Source: Lachnospiraceae bacterium
GTDB taxonomy: Bacteria > Bacillota > Clostridia > Lachnospirales > Lachnospiraceae
Direction of reading: 5' to 3'
DNA length: 38,030 bases
Assembly (NCBI GenBank): GCA_017440045.1
Contig: JAFSIA010000025.1
Coordinates: forward strand, 1 to 38,030
The notes beneath the pieces are model-generated. The model searched no databases. It had not been told where the DNA came from and saw nothing but the letters and a program-made list of their open reading frames with translations. The stretch's first letter is position 1, and each line of letters starts with the position of its first letter. Shown one piece after another: positions 22,177 to 33,649 of this stretch. The translations under genes were made by a program, and so were the position numbers.

Positions 22177-25100
22177 CTATTGTGCTTTGTTAATTATAAA
22201 ATTCAATGTAATTTGCTTATCAGCTGGTATACGATACATATCATGTACCTTTGCCCCCCAGCTGTCATCTCCACCTACACCCATTTGTCCTGCCATAATC
22301 TTAACAAATGTGTAGTATGAATCTGGTAGTTCCACCATATGTCTTGCCTCTTCAAGCTGTGTTTCATTATATGGTAAAACAGTACATTCAAACGGATTAT
22401 CTACTGCTTTAAACTCCAAATTCTTGTCACCGTCACCTACCGATAGCCATCTGACCCCAGTCCTGTTTCCACATGCCTGTGGCAAACCATATGGTGTAAG
22501 ATTTTCATTTGCATCACCGGAATAAATTCCGTACATAGCACCCTTGCAACGGTCATTGTAGTTTTCCATCGGACCTAAGCCATAGTACTTAAACTTGTTT
22601 TGATTTGCCCTTAAAACAAATTCCATACCAAACAGTGGTAGCTCTGGTGCGTTATCAATGCCCGGATATGTAGCTTCTACCACAATGCTTCCGTCTGCAT
22701 TGACCATATACACCACCATAACCTCATAGCTTTCATATGGCTTTGGAAGCTCGTATATGTAGGTAACCTTAACAGCCGAGTCTACTTCCTCAACCTGCAT
22801 AGATTTCTTTCTCTGCCACTTTCCAATATGCTGCCAGATTCCTGACTCGTACATAAATCCACAGCCTCTGTCATTATCAGTAGCAGCTCTATAATAACAT
22901 GGCATCGGCTTTCTCTCTACAAACTCATCTCCGTCATACTTAAGAGATATTAAGCTTCCCTCAAGGGATGAAAAAAGTGCTACAAATCCATCACCATGTA
23001 CACCTACATTGCTATGGCCCCTCACAACCTTAAGCTTACCGCCTGCATGTGCTACCGGTTCTGCCTCAATTTTTCTAGGCTCGCCTCTGCCGATTGCAAC
23101 TACATGTCCTGCTTTTGCATATTTACAATCGTCCTTTAAAATCATGTATGCCTGAACAATAAACTCTCCATCCACAGCCGGCATCGGAATATTTATATCA
23201 ACATACTTTTCTTCTCCTGCTGGAATATCTACATCCAAAACAGTTTCAAAACAAACCTGACCGTCTCTTAAAAGCTGAACCTTCAAGCTAACATCATCAG
23301 TTCCTTTAAATAGTCTTCTATTCTTTATGCGGACACCACCAAAATCTGGATAAAGATTTAATTGCTGATATATAAACTTAACTTCCTGCATTTTCGGACT
23401 AGGCGTTCTATCACAAAAGACTATTCCATCTCCTGAAAAGTTATTATCATTCGGTCTGTCACCAAAATCTCCACCATATCCTGTCAATGTTTTCCCGTGA
23501 ATATCCTCTTTAAATATAAACTGATCTATGTAATCCCATATAAATCCACCCTGATACATAGGATACTTATCTAATAAATCCTGGTATTCTGAAATATTAC
23601 CACACGAATTGCCCATTGCGTGTGAATACTCACATGATATAAAAGGCTTCTCAGGATTATTATTCAAATATTCTTCTATATCCCAAGGCTTAGCATACAT
23701 TCTGCTTTCCACATCACTTGTATTGTTGTACCTTCTGTCAAAGAATACTCCTTCATAATGAACAATACGTGAATTATCAAGCTTTCTCATATGCTCTGAC
23801 ATCATAAAAATGTTTATTCCGCCAAAACTTTCATTTCCACAAGACCATATAACTATCGATGGGTGGTTCTTGTCTCTTTGAACCATTGAATTAGCTCTGT
23901 CTATTACAATATTGCACCACTCCGGCAAATCCTTTGGAATAATCTTTTTTACATTTTCACCACACCAGGTTCCGTGCGTCTCCATATTAGTCTCATCAAT
24001 GAGATAAATTCCATATTCATCACACAGCTCATACCATCTGGTATTATCAGGATAATGACATGTTCTTACAGCATTAATATTATTTTGCTTTAAGAACTTT
24101 ATATCCCATAGCATCTCTTCCTCTGTAATGGCACGACCCTTATACGGGCTAAATTCATGTCTGTTTACACCGTTAAATTCTATTCTCTTTCCATTTATAA
24201 GCATAAGCTTGTCCTTTATTTCAAAACGTCTGATTCCAACCTTTTGAACCACCTTCTCAAGCTCTATGCCGGCTTCCTTAATGACTATAGTCAATGTATA
24301 AAGATATGGTATCTCTGCACTCCAAAGCTTAGGTGATGGCACGTCATACACACCATCGAAGGCTTCAGCTGGTGACATATCCTTTCTGTCTACAACAACA
24401 TTTCCCGACATATCCTCCAAAATGATATCTACCCTACTAGACTCCACTCTTTCTCTTGTGCTGACTTTGGCCTCTGCACTACATCCACCTGCATCGCATG
24501 ATGACTTACAATGAACACAGCCACCTGACACCAACAGGTCCGCATCTATAGTAATGTTGGCACTGGCATAATCATCACTAACATTGGTATGCACAAATAA
24601 ATCTCTTATATGTATATCAGGCACTGCATAGAGATAAACATCTCTGAAAATACCTGAAAATCTCCAAAAATCCTGATCCTCAAGCCAAGCACCTGTGCTT
24701 CTCTGGAATACTTCCACTCCTATCCTGTTTACACCTTCACTGACATATGAGGTTATCTCAAATTCTGCCGGTGTAAAGCTATCTTCACTATATCCAACAA
24801 ATTTATCATTAATATAAAGATAAAAGGCTGTCTCAACTCCCTGAAATGATATAAATAATCTCTTATCTTTAAGCTCTTCATCTATTACGAAATCTCTTAC
24901 ATATCCACCAACCGGATTATTCTCTTCTGGAATCTCTGGCGGTAATATATCCTCCAACCCATCCCAAGGATACATGCAGTTTACATACTGTATTTGTCCA
25001 TAACCCTGTAACTGAATATGTCCCGGCACAACAATATCAGAAAGGCTTTCTATTTTGAAATCCTTTCTGTAGAAATCAGCAATTCTTGTATTTACATTTT

Positions 25101-25266
25101 CTGAATATGTGAATTTCCACGTTCCGTTCAGGCTCTGCTTAGGACTTTTTCCCTCTAAAAAATATGTATGATCTGAATGAGCCTTTATGCGGTTTACACC
25201 AAAAATCTCTGGATTTGACAGCCATTCAAGGCTAGGCTTTGTAAACCTTCTAACACTATCTGCCAT
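22177..25266 (-). CDS. lacZ: Beta-galactosidase, GH2 family (LacZ type)
   Basis: Hydrolyses beta-galactosides such as lactose. About 1029 aa, the full five-domain LacZ length, with no signal peptide, so cytoplasmic. Family blocks: sugar-binding NGTWKF...PGHIQLQGYG, ASN-type RSTGAWLEDQDFWRFSGIFRDVYL, barrel GVNRHEFSPYKGRA, acid/base Glu479 in IWSCGNESFG and nucleophile Glu546 in FISCEYSHAMGN, and C-terminal beta-sandwich with GLGPMENYNDR. Odd: a Cys-rich insertion (249-262, GGCVHCKSSCDAGGCS) in domain 2. I start at MADSVRRF (25266), 7 nt after GGAGGT. No sugar transporter or regulator is adjacent. Confidence 0.96.
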   Translation of the reverse strand: MADSVRRFTKPSLEWLSNPEIFGVNRIKAHSDHTYFLEGKSPKQSLNGTWKFTYSENVNTRIADFYRKDFKIESLSDIVVPGHIQLQGYGQIQYVNCMYPWDGLEDILPPEIPEENNPVGGYVRDFVIDEELKDKRLFISFQGVETAFYLYINDKFVGYSEDSFTPAEFEITSYVSEGVNRIGVEVFQRSTGAWLEDQDFWRFSGIFRDVYLYAVPDIHIRDLFVHTNVSDDYASANITIDADLLVSGGCVHCKSSCDAGGCSAEAKVSTRERVESSRVDIILEDMSGNVVVDRKDMSPAEAFDGVYDVPSPKLWSAEIPYLYTLTIVIKEAGIELEKVVQKVGIRRFEIKDKLMLINGKRIEFNGVNRHEFSPYKGRAITEEEMLWDIKFLKQNNINAVRTCHYPDNTRWYELCDEYGIYLIDETNMETHGTWCGENVKKIIPKDLPEWCNIVIDRANSMVQRDKNHPSIVIWSCGNESFGGINIFMMSEHMRKLDNSRIVHYEGVFFDRRYNNTSDVESRMYAKPWDIEEYLNNNPEKPFISCEYSHAMGNSCGNISEYQDLLDKYPMYQGGFIWDYIDQFIFKEDIHGKTLTGYGGDFGDRPNDNNFSGDGIVFCDRTPSPKMQEVKFIYQQLNLYPDFGGVRIKNRRLFKGTDDVSLKVQLLRDGQVCFETVLDVDIPAGEEKYVDINIPMPAVDGEFIVQAYMILKDDCKYAKAGHVVAIGRGEPRKIEAEPVAHAGGKLKVVRGHSNVGVHGDGFVALFSSLEGSLISLKYDGDEFVERKPMPCYYRAATDNDRGCGFMYESGIWQHIGKWQRKKSMQVEEVDSAVKVTYIYELPKPYESYEVMVVYMVNADGSIVVEATYPGIDNAPELPLFGMEFVLRANQNKFKYYGLGPMENYNDRCKGAMYGIYSGDANENLTPYGLPQACGNRTGVRWLSVGDGDKNLEFKAVDNPFECTVLPYNETQLEEARHMVELPDSYYTFVKIMAGQMGVGGDDSWGAKVHDMYRIPADKQITLNFIINKAQ

Positions 25267-25307
25267 CGTAGTTACCTCCGTAATAATAAACACATATATC
25301 CATTATC

Positions 25308-25336
25308 ATTCTACCATAAATTGCTTTATATAACAA
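25308..25336 (-). promoter_or_regulatory. Candidate promoter of lacZ and following genes
   Basis: TTGTTA (25336-25331), 17-nt spacer, TAGAAT (25313-25308) on the minus strand. No clear catabolite (cre) site was seen. Confidence 0.5.
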
Positions 25337-25352
25337 CAAAAATGAGGTCAAA

Positions 25353-25383
25353 AAAGCTGTCGCAATTTCTATGCGACAGCTTT
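25353..25383 (-). terminator. Terminator of guaB
   Basis: Minus-strand AAAGCTGTCGCA and TGCGACAGCTTT pair around a 7-nt loop; TTTTTT overlaps the end of the stem on the minus strand. Confidence 0.88.
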
Positions 25384-25388
25384 AATTC

Positions 25389-26861
<1,473 letters not shown>

Positions 26862-26926
26862 CTAACGTACTAACATCTATTGTAATAAGTTAATCGTAGT
26901 TTAATTGCAACTTCGATTAAATAAAT

Positions 26927-26957
26927 ATGCGAACTTATAAATAAAATAAGTTCGCAT
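26927..26957 (-). promoter_or_regulatory. Hairpin in the guaB leader
   Basis: ATGCGAACTTA and TAAGTTCGCAT form a perfect 11-bp stem about 85 nt before the start codon. It is followed by ATTTATTTAAT, so it might be a weak attenuator. A second pair, AATCG/CGATT, follows. I do not recognise a known riboswitch here. Confidence 0.45.
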
Positions 26958-26972
26958 GTTAACTTTCGCTAA

Positions 26973-27001
26973 AGTATAAACTTTTTGAAGTAAAATGTCA
27001 A
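26973..27001 (-). promoter_or_regulatory. Promoter of guaB
   Basis: TTGACA (27001-26996), 17-nt spacer, TATACT (26978-26973) on the minus strand: a near-ideal sigma-A promoter. Confidence 0.8.
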
Positions 27002-27054
27002 TTACTTTTTTACTAAAACATTGTAATAAAGCAACTTACACTAAAATATTTTGT

Positions 27055-27561
27055 TTAATACATATTAACCTTGCTTCCAGCTACGGTTTTAATGGCATTA
27101 ATCAGCTTCTCATTTGGCTCAAAAATAACTTTTGTCTTGTGACCATCATTTGTATCTATGATAAATGAATAAGTTAATCTGTCCAAATATCCAGAAGAAT
27201 AATCCAGTACCTTTACAGTACCATTATTATACGATGCAAGCTTTGCACTATTTGTTGGTGCAAAAATCTCAATTTTTCTCATATCGTATCTATTGAGTTT
27301 CTTTCTCTTTGCCTTACCATAAATAATATCAATATCCAAATCTCCACTTATAAACTGATATTCGTACTCAGTATCTGTGTTTCTAAAGATAATAATATCA
27401 AGATATGCAAGGAAGAAACCTACAATTAATCCGTATATATTTAAAATAAGCATACCCAGCATAAAAGCTATAGCTGTAACCACAACTACAAGAAATCTTA
27501 TAAGTAACGAAGTACTGCTCATTTTTCTTTTAACGATTAATTCGTAATAAGTATCGTTCAT
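27055..27561 (-). CDS. Small membrane protein, DUF6106-like
   Basis: 168 aa: short cytoplasmic start MNDTYYELIVKRKMS, two hydrophobic segments (about 19-58: RFLVVVVTAIAFMLGMLILNI and GLIVGFFLAYLDIIIF), then a soluble beta-rich domain (about 65-168) with EYEYQFISGDLDIDIIYGKAKRKKL. I believe this is the DUF6106 family of Lachnospiraceae, from memory only. Function unknown. AGAGG precedes the ATG. It lies 120 nt after groEL, with two hairpins between, so it may be partly cotranscribed with groESL. Confidence 0.65.
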   Translation of the reverse strand: MNDTYYELIVKRKMSSTSLLIRFLVVVVTAIAFMLGMLILNIYGLIVGFFLAYLDIIIFRNTDTEYEYQFISGDLDIDIIYGKAKRKKLNRYDMRKIEIFAPTNSAKLASYNNGTVKVLDYSSGYLDRLTYSFIIDTNDGHKTKVIFEPNEKLINAIKTVAGSKVNMY

Positions 27562-27577
27562 ATTATTTCCTCTAAAT

Positions 27578-27676
27578 AGGCCTTTGCCGAATTTTCCTTG
27601 ACGGAAAATCCGGTCTGGCCTTGTTTCACTTTCGCTATATCAACATTTTTCAGCGAAGTTTCTTTCAGAAACTTCG
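27578..27676 (-). other. Two strong hairpins between groEL and the DUF6106-like gene
   Basis: Hairpin one, CGAAGTTTCT/AGAAACTTCG around GAA (27654-27676), follows the groEL stop. Hairpin two is nested, AGGCC...CCGgATTTTCC / GGAAAATtCGG...GGCCT (27578-27621), just before the next Shine-Dalgarno sequence. Neither is followed by a U-run on the minus strand; they may set mRNA ends by processing rather than intrinsic termination. Confidence 0.5.
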
Positions 27677-27681
27677 GCCAA

Positions 27682-29641
<1,960 letters not shown>

Positions 29642-29685
29642 AAAATCTTCCTCCTTAAACTCTCTATTTTCCTTAATCATTTTCA

Positions 29686-29712
29686 TTAGCACTCACCCTT
29701 TTAGAGTGCTAG
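29686..29712. promoter_or_regulatory. CIRCE element (HrcA operator)
   Basis: TTAGCACTC-N9-GAGTGCTAG, one mismatch from the perfect inverted repeat, 45 nt before the groES start and just downstream of the promoter. HrcA repressor should bind here and release on heat stress. hrcA itself is not in the window. Confidence 0.97.
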
Positions 29713-29724
29713 TACCTGTAGAGT

Positions 29725-29753
29725 ATTTTATACTTACAGCATATATATATCAA
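29725..29753 (-). promoter_or_regulatory. Promoter of groES-groEL
   Basis: TTGATA (29753-29748), 17-nt spacer, TAAAAT (29730-29725) on the minus strand, ending 12 nt before CIRCE. Confidence 0.75.
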
Positions 29754-29776
29754 TAGTACCAAAGTACTAAGATAAT

Positions 29777-30658
29777 CTATTTTTGCCCTTTATTTACTGC
29801 GTTTTCTCTTACATAATAAAAAAGGTACTGTTGCGCATATCCACCATATTCACCAAACTTCTGTTTTGCAAATTCCATAATCACATCTTTCGATGTGTCC
29901 TCTTTAAAATATACCTGCTCCATAACGCGCTTAACCCATACATCCACTGGAAAGGCATTTGTATATCCTAAGCCAAACAGTAGCACACAATTGGCCACCT
30001 TATCACCTACACCCTTAATAGCCGTAAGCTTATCCTTCGCAGCCTCATATGACAATCCATCAAAAGTGGCCTCATTTAATCCTTCTGACAAAAAACGTCC
30101 TGCATCATACAAATATGGAGCTCTAAAGCCTGTTTTTATCTCTCTATAGTTCTCCTCGGTAATATCTCTTATCTTTAGTACATCCGGGAAATTATAATAA
30201 TCATTTCCCATAATATTTCCTGCTTTTGTTCCATACTTTTCAGAGATATTTTTCACTATCTGCTTAATGTGCGGTATCTGCTTATTTTGAGATATGATGA
30301 AGGATAGAAGCATCTCATGGAACTCCTGCTTGAGAATTCTTATACCATAAGCCTTCCTGACTGCATCCCTTATACTATCATCACATTCAATGAGCCTATT
30401 TTTAATAGCAGTGTAATCTGTATCCATATCAAAATATTTTTTCCATATTGCATTATACTCAGCCATATCCGTTTTATGCAATACAACTTCACTACCACTT
30501 TGGCTAACGCGTAATGCTCTGCCATAGGCCACCGTCACATAATCCATATCTGCCAGTTTTTCAAAATGAAAGCACTGTCCACATTCAAAAATCTGCTCTA
30601 TATTAAAATCAGTGACATCTTTAATTATAATATTGCCATTTTTCTCTAGTACCTTCAA
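29777..30658 (-). CDS. 8-oxoguanine DNA glycosylase, OGG1-like (HhH-GPD)
   Basis: Bifunctional repair glycosylase removing 8-oxo-G opposite C and cutting the AP site. N-terminal OGG domain with FNIEQIFECGQCFHF, helix-hairpin-helix KLTAIKGVGDKVANCVLLFG carrying the catalytic Lys, and catalytic Asp in AFPVDVWVKR; C-terminal GEYGGYAQQYLFYYVRE. About 293 aa, as in the clostridial OGG group. The frame can begin at a GTG at 30682, but that places GGCGGAGG inside the coding region; I prefer the TTG at 30658, 7 nt after GGAGG. It follows the HAD gene closely, in the same direction. Confidence 0.9.
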   Translation of the reverse strand: MKVLEKNGNIIIKDVTDFNIEQIFECGQCFHFEKLADMDYVTVAYGRALRVSQSGSEVVLHKTDMAEYNAIWKKYFDMDTDYTAIKNRLIECDDSIRDAVRKAYGIRILKQEFHEMLLSFIISQNKQIPHIKQIVKNISEKYGTKAGNIMGNDYYNFPDVLKIRDITEENYREIKTGFRAPYLYDAGRFLSEGLNEATFDGLSYEAAKDKLTAIKGVGDKVANCVLLFGLGYTNAFPVDVWVKRVMEQVYFKEDTSKDVIMEFAKQKFGEYGGYAQQYLFYYVRENAVNKGQK

Positions 30659-30711
30659 AACCACGCCTCCGCCAAAAATCACTGTCCCTTAATAACTGGG
30701 ATTATATATAA

Positions 30712-31536
30712 TTATATAAGTCCAAGCTTCTTAAGCCCGTTATAAATCCCATCATGCTCCACATCATCTGTAACATATTTTGCAAGCTTCTTAATCTCTT
30801 CCTGGGAATTCCCCATAGCCACACTATAATTTACATAGTCTAACATCTCATAGTCATTCATGCTGTCTCCAAATGCACAGGTATTCTCCCATGGTATGTC
30901 AAGCAATTTAATAACACTTTCTATTCCGACAGCCTTTGAAAACCCCTTTGGAATCAGTTCCATCAAGGCATTTTTATGATTGATAACTGTATATCTGTCT
31001 CCAAATACAGCAACAGCTTCTTCAAAATTACTCTTTTCCGTAAATACAGCACTTACCTTGGCTACATTTAATCCCTTGCCATCCTTTGGAATCTCCAGCA
31101 TCGCTTCCTGTATTTCTCTATGATACTTTCCATAGATATTTTTATACTTTTCGGTCCAGTTTTCTTCCTTTTCATAGTACAAATTGTCGTGCCCTTCAGG
31201 TACTGGTATAAACCCTATCTCTCGCAGCTTCGTAACAATATCCCACGCCTCTTTCTCTTCCAAATCATTGCGACTCAAAACCTTGCCCTGATACTCAATA
31301 TAAGTACCGGCACCAGCCACTATACCATCAAAGCCAATATCCATCATAGACTTCGACACCATAGACCTTGACCTGCCTGTGCATATAAATGTCATATGAC
31401 CATTTTCCCGAAGCTTATTTATAGCTTCTATTGCCGACTGCGGTATACCTATCTTTGGCGCGAAAAGAGTATCATCTATATCAAAAAAAATAATCATTTT
31501 TTTGTTATCGTTACATATTGTAATTAAATCTTCCAT
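30712..31536 (-). CDS. HAD-superfamily (Cof type) phosphatase
   Basis: 274 aa with the four HAD motifs: DIDDTLFAP (I, nucleophile Asp19), CTGRS (II), Lys in IPKGFSKAVGIESV (III) and AFGDSMNDYEML (IV), and a Cof-type C2B cap in between. Cof-like enzymes dephosphorylate sugar phosphates, flavin or PLP; substrate not predictable. The start at 31536 has AAAGGGA at a long spacing; an internal ATG before IIFFDIDDT lacks any Shine-Dalgarno sequence. Divergent from the small acidic membrane protein. Confidence 0.9.
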   Translation of the reverse strand: MEDLITICNDNKKMIIFFDIDDTLFAPKIGIPQSAIEAINKLRENGHMTFICTGRSRSMVSKSMMDIGFDGIVAGAGTYIEYQGKVLSRNDLEEKEAWDIVTKLREIGFIPVPEGHDNLYYEKEENWTEKYKNIYGKYHREIQEAMLEIPKDGKGLNVAKVSAVFTEKSNFEEAVAVFGDRYTVINHKNALMELIPKGFSKAVGIESVIKLLDIPWENTCAFGDSMNDYEMLDYVNYSVAMGNSQEEIKKLAKYVTDDVEHDGIYNGLKKLGLI

Positions 31537-31725
31537 ATACTTTTACCAATCCCTTTTGAACTCTTATATCAAACATTATCATTTTAGCAAACATTGACAG
31601 ATAATGCACTACTTTTTAAAAGATGTAAATATTTTACTTTATTTTTTCTTTAAAAAGTATTACAATATACTATAGTAATTAATAAAATTGAAAATGTCGC
31701 ATGTGTGACAGGAATGGAGGGTTTT
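31537..31725. other. Divergent intergenic region
   Basis: AT-rich region between the HAD gene and the small acidic protein. On the plus strand TATACT at about 31669 could serve as -10 for the small protein, but no good -35 is present. No terminator or operator was recognised. Confidence 0.35.
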
Positions 31726-31974
31726 ATGAGCTTTAAGAAATTTCTTGCTTTCACAGCTGTAACTGCTGCTGCAGTAGCTGGTGGAATCGCTGTATATAAG
31801 AAGGTACAGGAAAACAAAATTGACGAGGACGATTTTGATGAGTTTGATGATGATTTCGATGACGACTTTGATGATGATTTCGATGATTTAGAAGTTGACA
31901 ACAGAAATTATACTTCTCTTACACCAGAAGACACAGCAGATGCTGTTGCTGAGGATGCTGCTGAGACAGTTTAA
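31726..31974 (+). CDS. Small single-pass membrane protein with acidic Asp/Phe repeat
   Basis: 82 aa from MSFKKFLAF, where GGAGG lies 5 nt upstream; the frame opens earlier but without support. One hydrophobic helix (about 6-24, FLAFTAVTAAAVAGGIAVY), a short KKVQENK stretch, then an Asp/Phe repeat (DFDDDFDDDFDD, about 37-55) and an Ala/Glu-rich tail. No lipobox. It resembles the short YtxH-like or unnamed membrane proteins with acidic tails seen in Lachnospiraceae; function unknown. It is a free-standing gene with its own terminator. Confidence 0.75.
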   Translation: MSFKKFLAFTAVTAAAVAGGIAVYKKVQENKIDEDDFDEFDDDFDDDFDDDFDDLEVDNRNYTSLTPEDTADAVAEDAAETV

Positions 31975-31985
31975 TAAGTTAAAAC

Positions 31986-32016
31986 TAGCGGGATACATTT
32001 TAATATGTATCCCGCT
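31986..32016. terminator. Bidirectional terminator
   Basis: AGCGGGATACAT and ATGTATCCCGCT form a 12-bp stem with a 7-nt loop, followed by TTATTTAT on the plus strand and AGTTTTAAC on the minus strand. It separates the convergent small acidic protein and DUF6062-like genes. Confidence 0.88.
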
Positions 32017-32040
32017 TTATTTATGCAAATCTTTATTTAC

Positions 32041-32751
32041 TTATTCCTCAACAGATATACTGTTAAGCTTTGAAACCATTCTAGGAAGAGCATCTTTACC
32101 ATTCTTCCATGGTTCATCCTTATATCTATAGTCAAACTTATTTATAAACCAGTCCAAATCTTCCTTCACTCTCTTCATATTCTCAATAAATATGTTGGAT
32201 GTATAGCTCAAAAATTCTTCCTGGTCCCTGCCTGACAACTCTCTGGATGCCGCTTCTATAAGCAACCCATAGTGTTCCATACAAAAGCCCTTAGACTTTT
32301 TATATTTTGCTCTAAAATCATCATCTGTTTTTATAAGATGCATAATAGTTACAATATATCTGTCAAACACATCATTTATTTTGTCACAAATAAAACATGA
32401 CTTTGACATTTCTTTGATGTATCCTGTCAGCTTTGAGTTGTCTGCCTTCTTAAACAAACCGCCCTTTCCTTCAGGCTTCATCTTCTGCATAGCTTCTATG
32501 ACACCATATGTGTGAGTCTGATACATAAGCGCCATTCCAAGTCTGTTACCTCTGGCATACATCTTCGCCGCATGGTCTTTACAGAATCCCACTTTATCTG
32601 TCATTGCTCTCACATCTTCCTCCATATATGAAGGTCCCAACGTGAAATCTAATGCCTCACTTTCAAGTTTTCTAAACATCTCACATACCGGGCACTCACA
32701 ATCCTTGTCAAATGCTTCATTAACCGGTATGGTGTATAATTTTTCAGCCAT
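32041..32751 (-). CDS. Cys-rich protein, DUF6062-like
   Basis: 236 aa, soluble. Two similar halves each carry a CxxC and a CxxxH pair: CECPVCEMF (18-26) with GFCKDHAAKM, then SCFICDKI with GFCMEHYGLL. This spacing suggests two structural metal sites, probably zinc. I recall the family as DUF6062, common in Lachnospiraceae; function unknown. It follows the DUF2225 gene by 31 nt, which itself follows glnS, so the three are probably one operon. Confidence 0.7.
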   Translation of the reverse strand: MAEKLYTIPVNEAFDKDCECPVCEMFRKLESEALDFTLGPSYMEEDVRAMTDKVGFCKDHAAKMYARGNRLGMALMYQTHTYGVIEAMQKMKPEGKGGLFKKADNSKLTGYIKEMSKSCFICDKINDVFDRYIVTIMHLIKTDDDFRAKYKKSKGFCMEHYGLLIEAASRELSGRDQEEFLSYTSNIFIENMKRVKEDLDWFINKFDYRYKDEPWKNGKDALPRMVSKLNSISVEE

Positions 32752-32782
32752 AAATATACCTCAAGTTGTATAGCACTACATT

Positions 32783-33628
32783 CTATACATATTCATGAAG
32801 AAGCTTTCTCATCTCTCTAGCTCTATCCTTAAGCTTTGTTGATGCCGCTTTTGATACAATAAGATCTGACAAAAGCTTCATAGATTTTGCGTAGTCCTCG
32901 CACTGACGCGCCAGCTCTGCCACAAGATAAACCAATGTCCACTCATCCATTCCACAGATAGGTGGCATTTCCTTTGCCATTGCTGCCACAAAGCCCTCGT
33001 AAGCTTTCTTTATGTATTCCTTTTCTTTAACTTTTAAACCTTCTACAACCTTATTTTTATCCGGTGTTTCATTAGGCAAGTTTTCATACTGTCCTCTTAT
33101 TAACCAGGCAATCTTTAAACAGGTATACGCTTTTTCACTTACCTTAGCCTTTTTAATAACAGCATTTGCAAGAGCTAACTGATGACGAAGTAATGCCTCA
33201 TCATAAGAATATGTCTCACACTTTGTATCTACTCCCTTAAAATATGGGGTAATATTAGTCTTAACAAGCTTTGCCTGTGAAGATGTAATGTTATTAAAGA
33301 ATCTGCTAAGGGACGAATAACCACACTTATTACAGACGATACAGTCATACTTAAGCGAATCTATTCCCTGATACTTTGGTCTTAAGTCTGTGTCAGCCCC
33401 AAGCATCTTAGCCTTACCTGTTCTAACAGCCTTAGTCTTAAACTCAGAATCACATACCGGACATCTATATCCCTTATCAAAAAGATAATCCTTCTCCTCC
33501 GGCACTGCTTCCTGTGCTGCTTCCTTCTTTTCTACTTCCGCTTTCTTCTCTTCACTCTCATATAATTCCAAGCCAGAAAGCATTCCTAATCCAACCTTAC
33601 CGAGGTCAGAAAACAAATTGTCAGCCAT
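32783..33628 (-). CDS. DUF2225 family zinc-ribbon protein
   Basis: 281 aa. After an acidic N-terminal leader (KKAEVEKKEAAQEAVPEEKD) comes the DUF2225 core: YRCPVCDSEF (CxxC), the LGADTDLRPKYQGIDSLKYD stretch and CIVCNKCGYSSLSRFF, so four to five Cys residues that can form a zinc ribbon, followed by a helical TPR-like part (about 145-281). Function is unknown. AAAGGGA precedes the ATG; 21 nt after glnS. Confidence 0.85.
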   Translation of the reverse strand: MADNLFSDLGKVGLGMLSGLELYESEEKKAEVEKKEAAQEAVPEEKDYLFDKGYRCPVCDSEFKTKAVRTGKAKMLGADTDLRPKYQGIDSLKYDCIVCNKCGYSSLSRFFNNITSSQAKLVKTNITPYFKGVDTKCETYSYDEALLRHQLALANAVIKKAKVSEKAYTCLKIAWLIRGQYENLPNETPDKNKVVEGLKVKEKEYIKKAYEGFVAAMAKEMPPICGMDEWTLVYLVAELARQCEDYAKSMKLLSDLIVSKAASTKLKDRAREMRKLLHEYV

Positions 33629-33649
33629 GATAATCCCTTTCCTAATACA

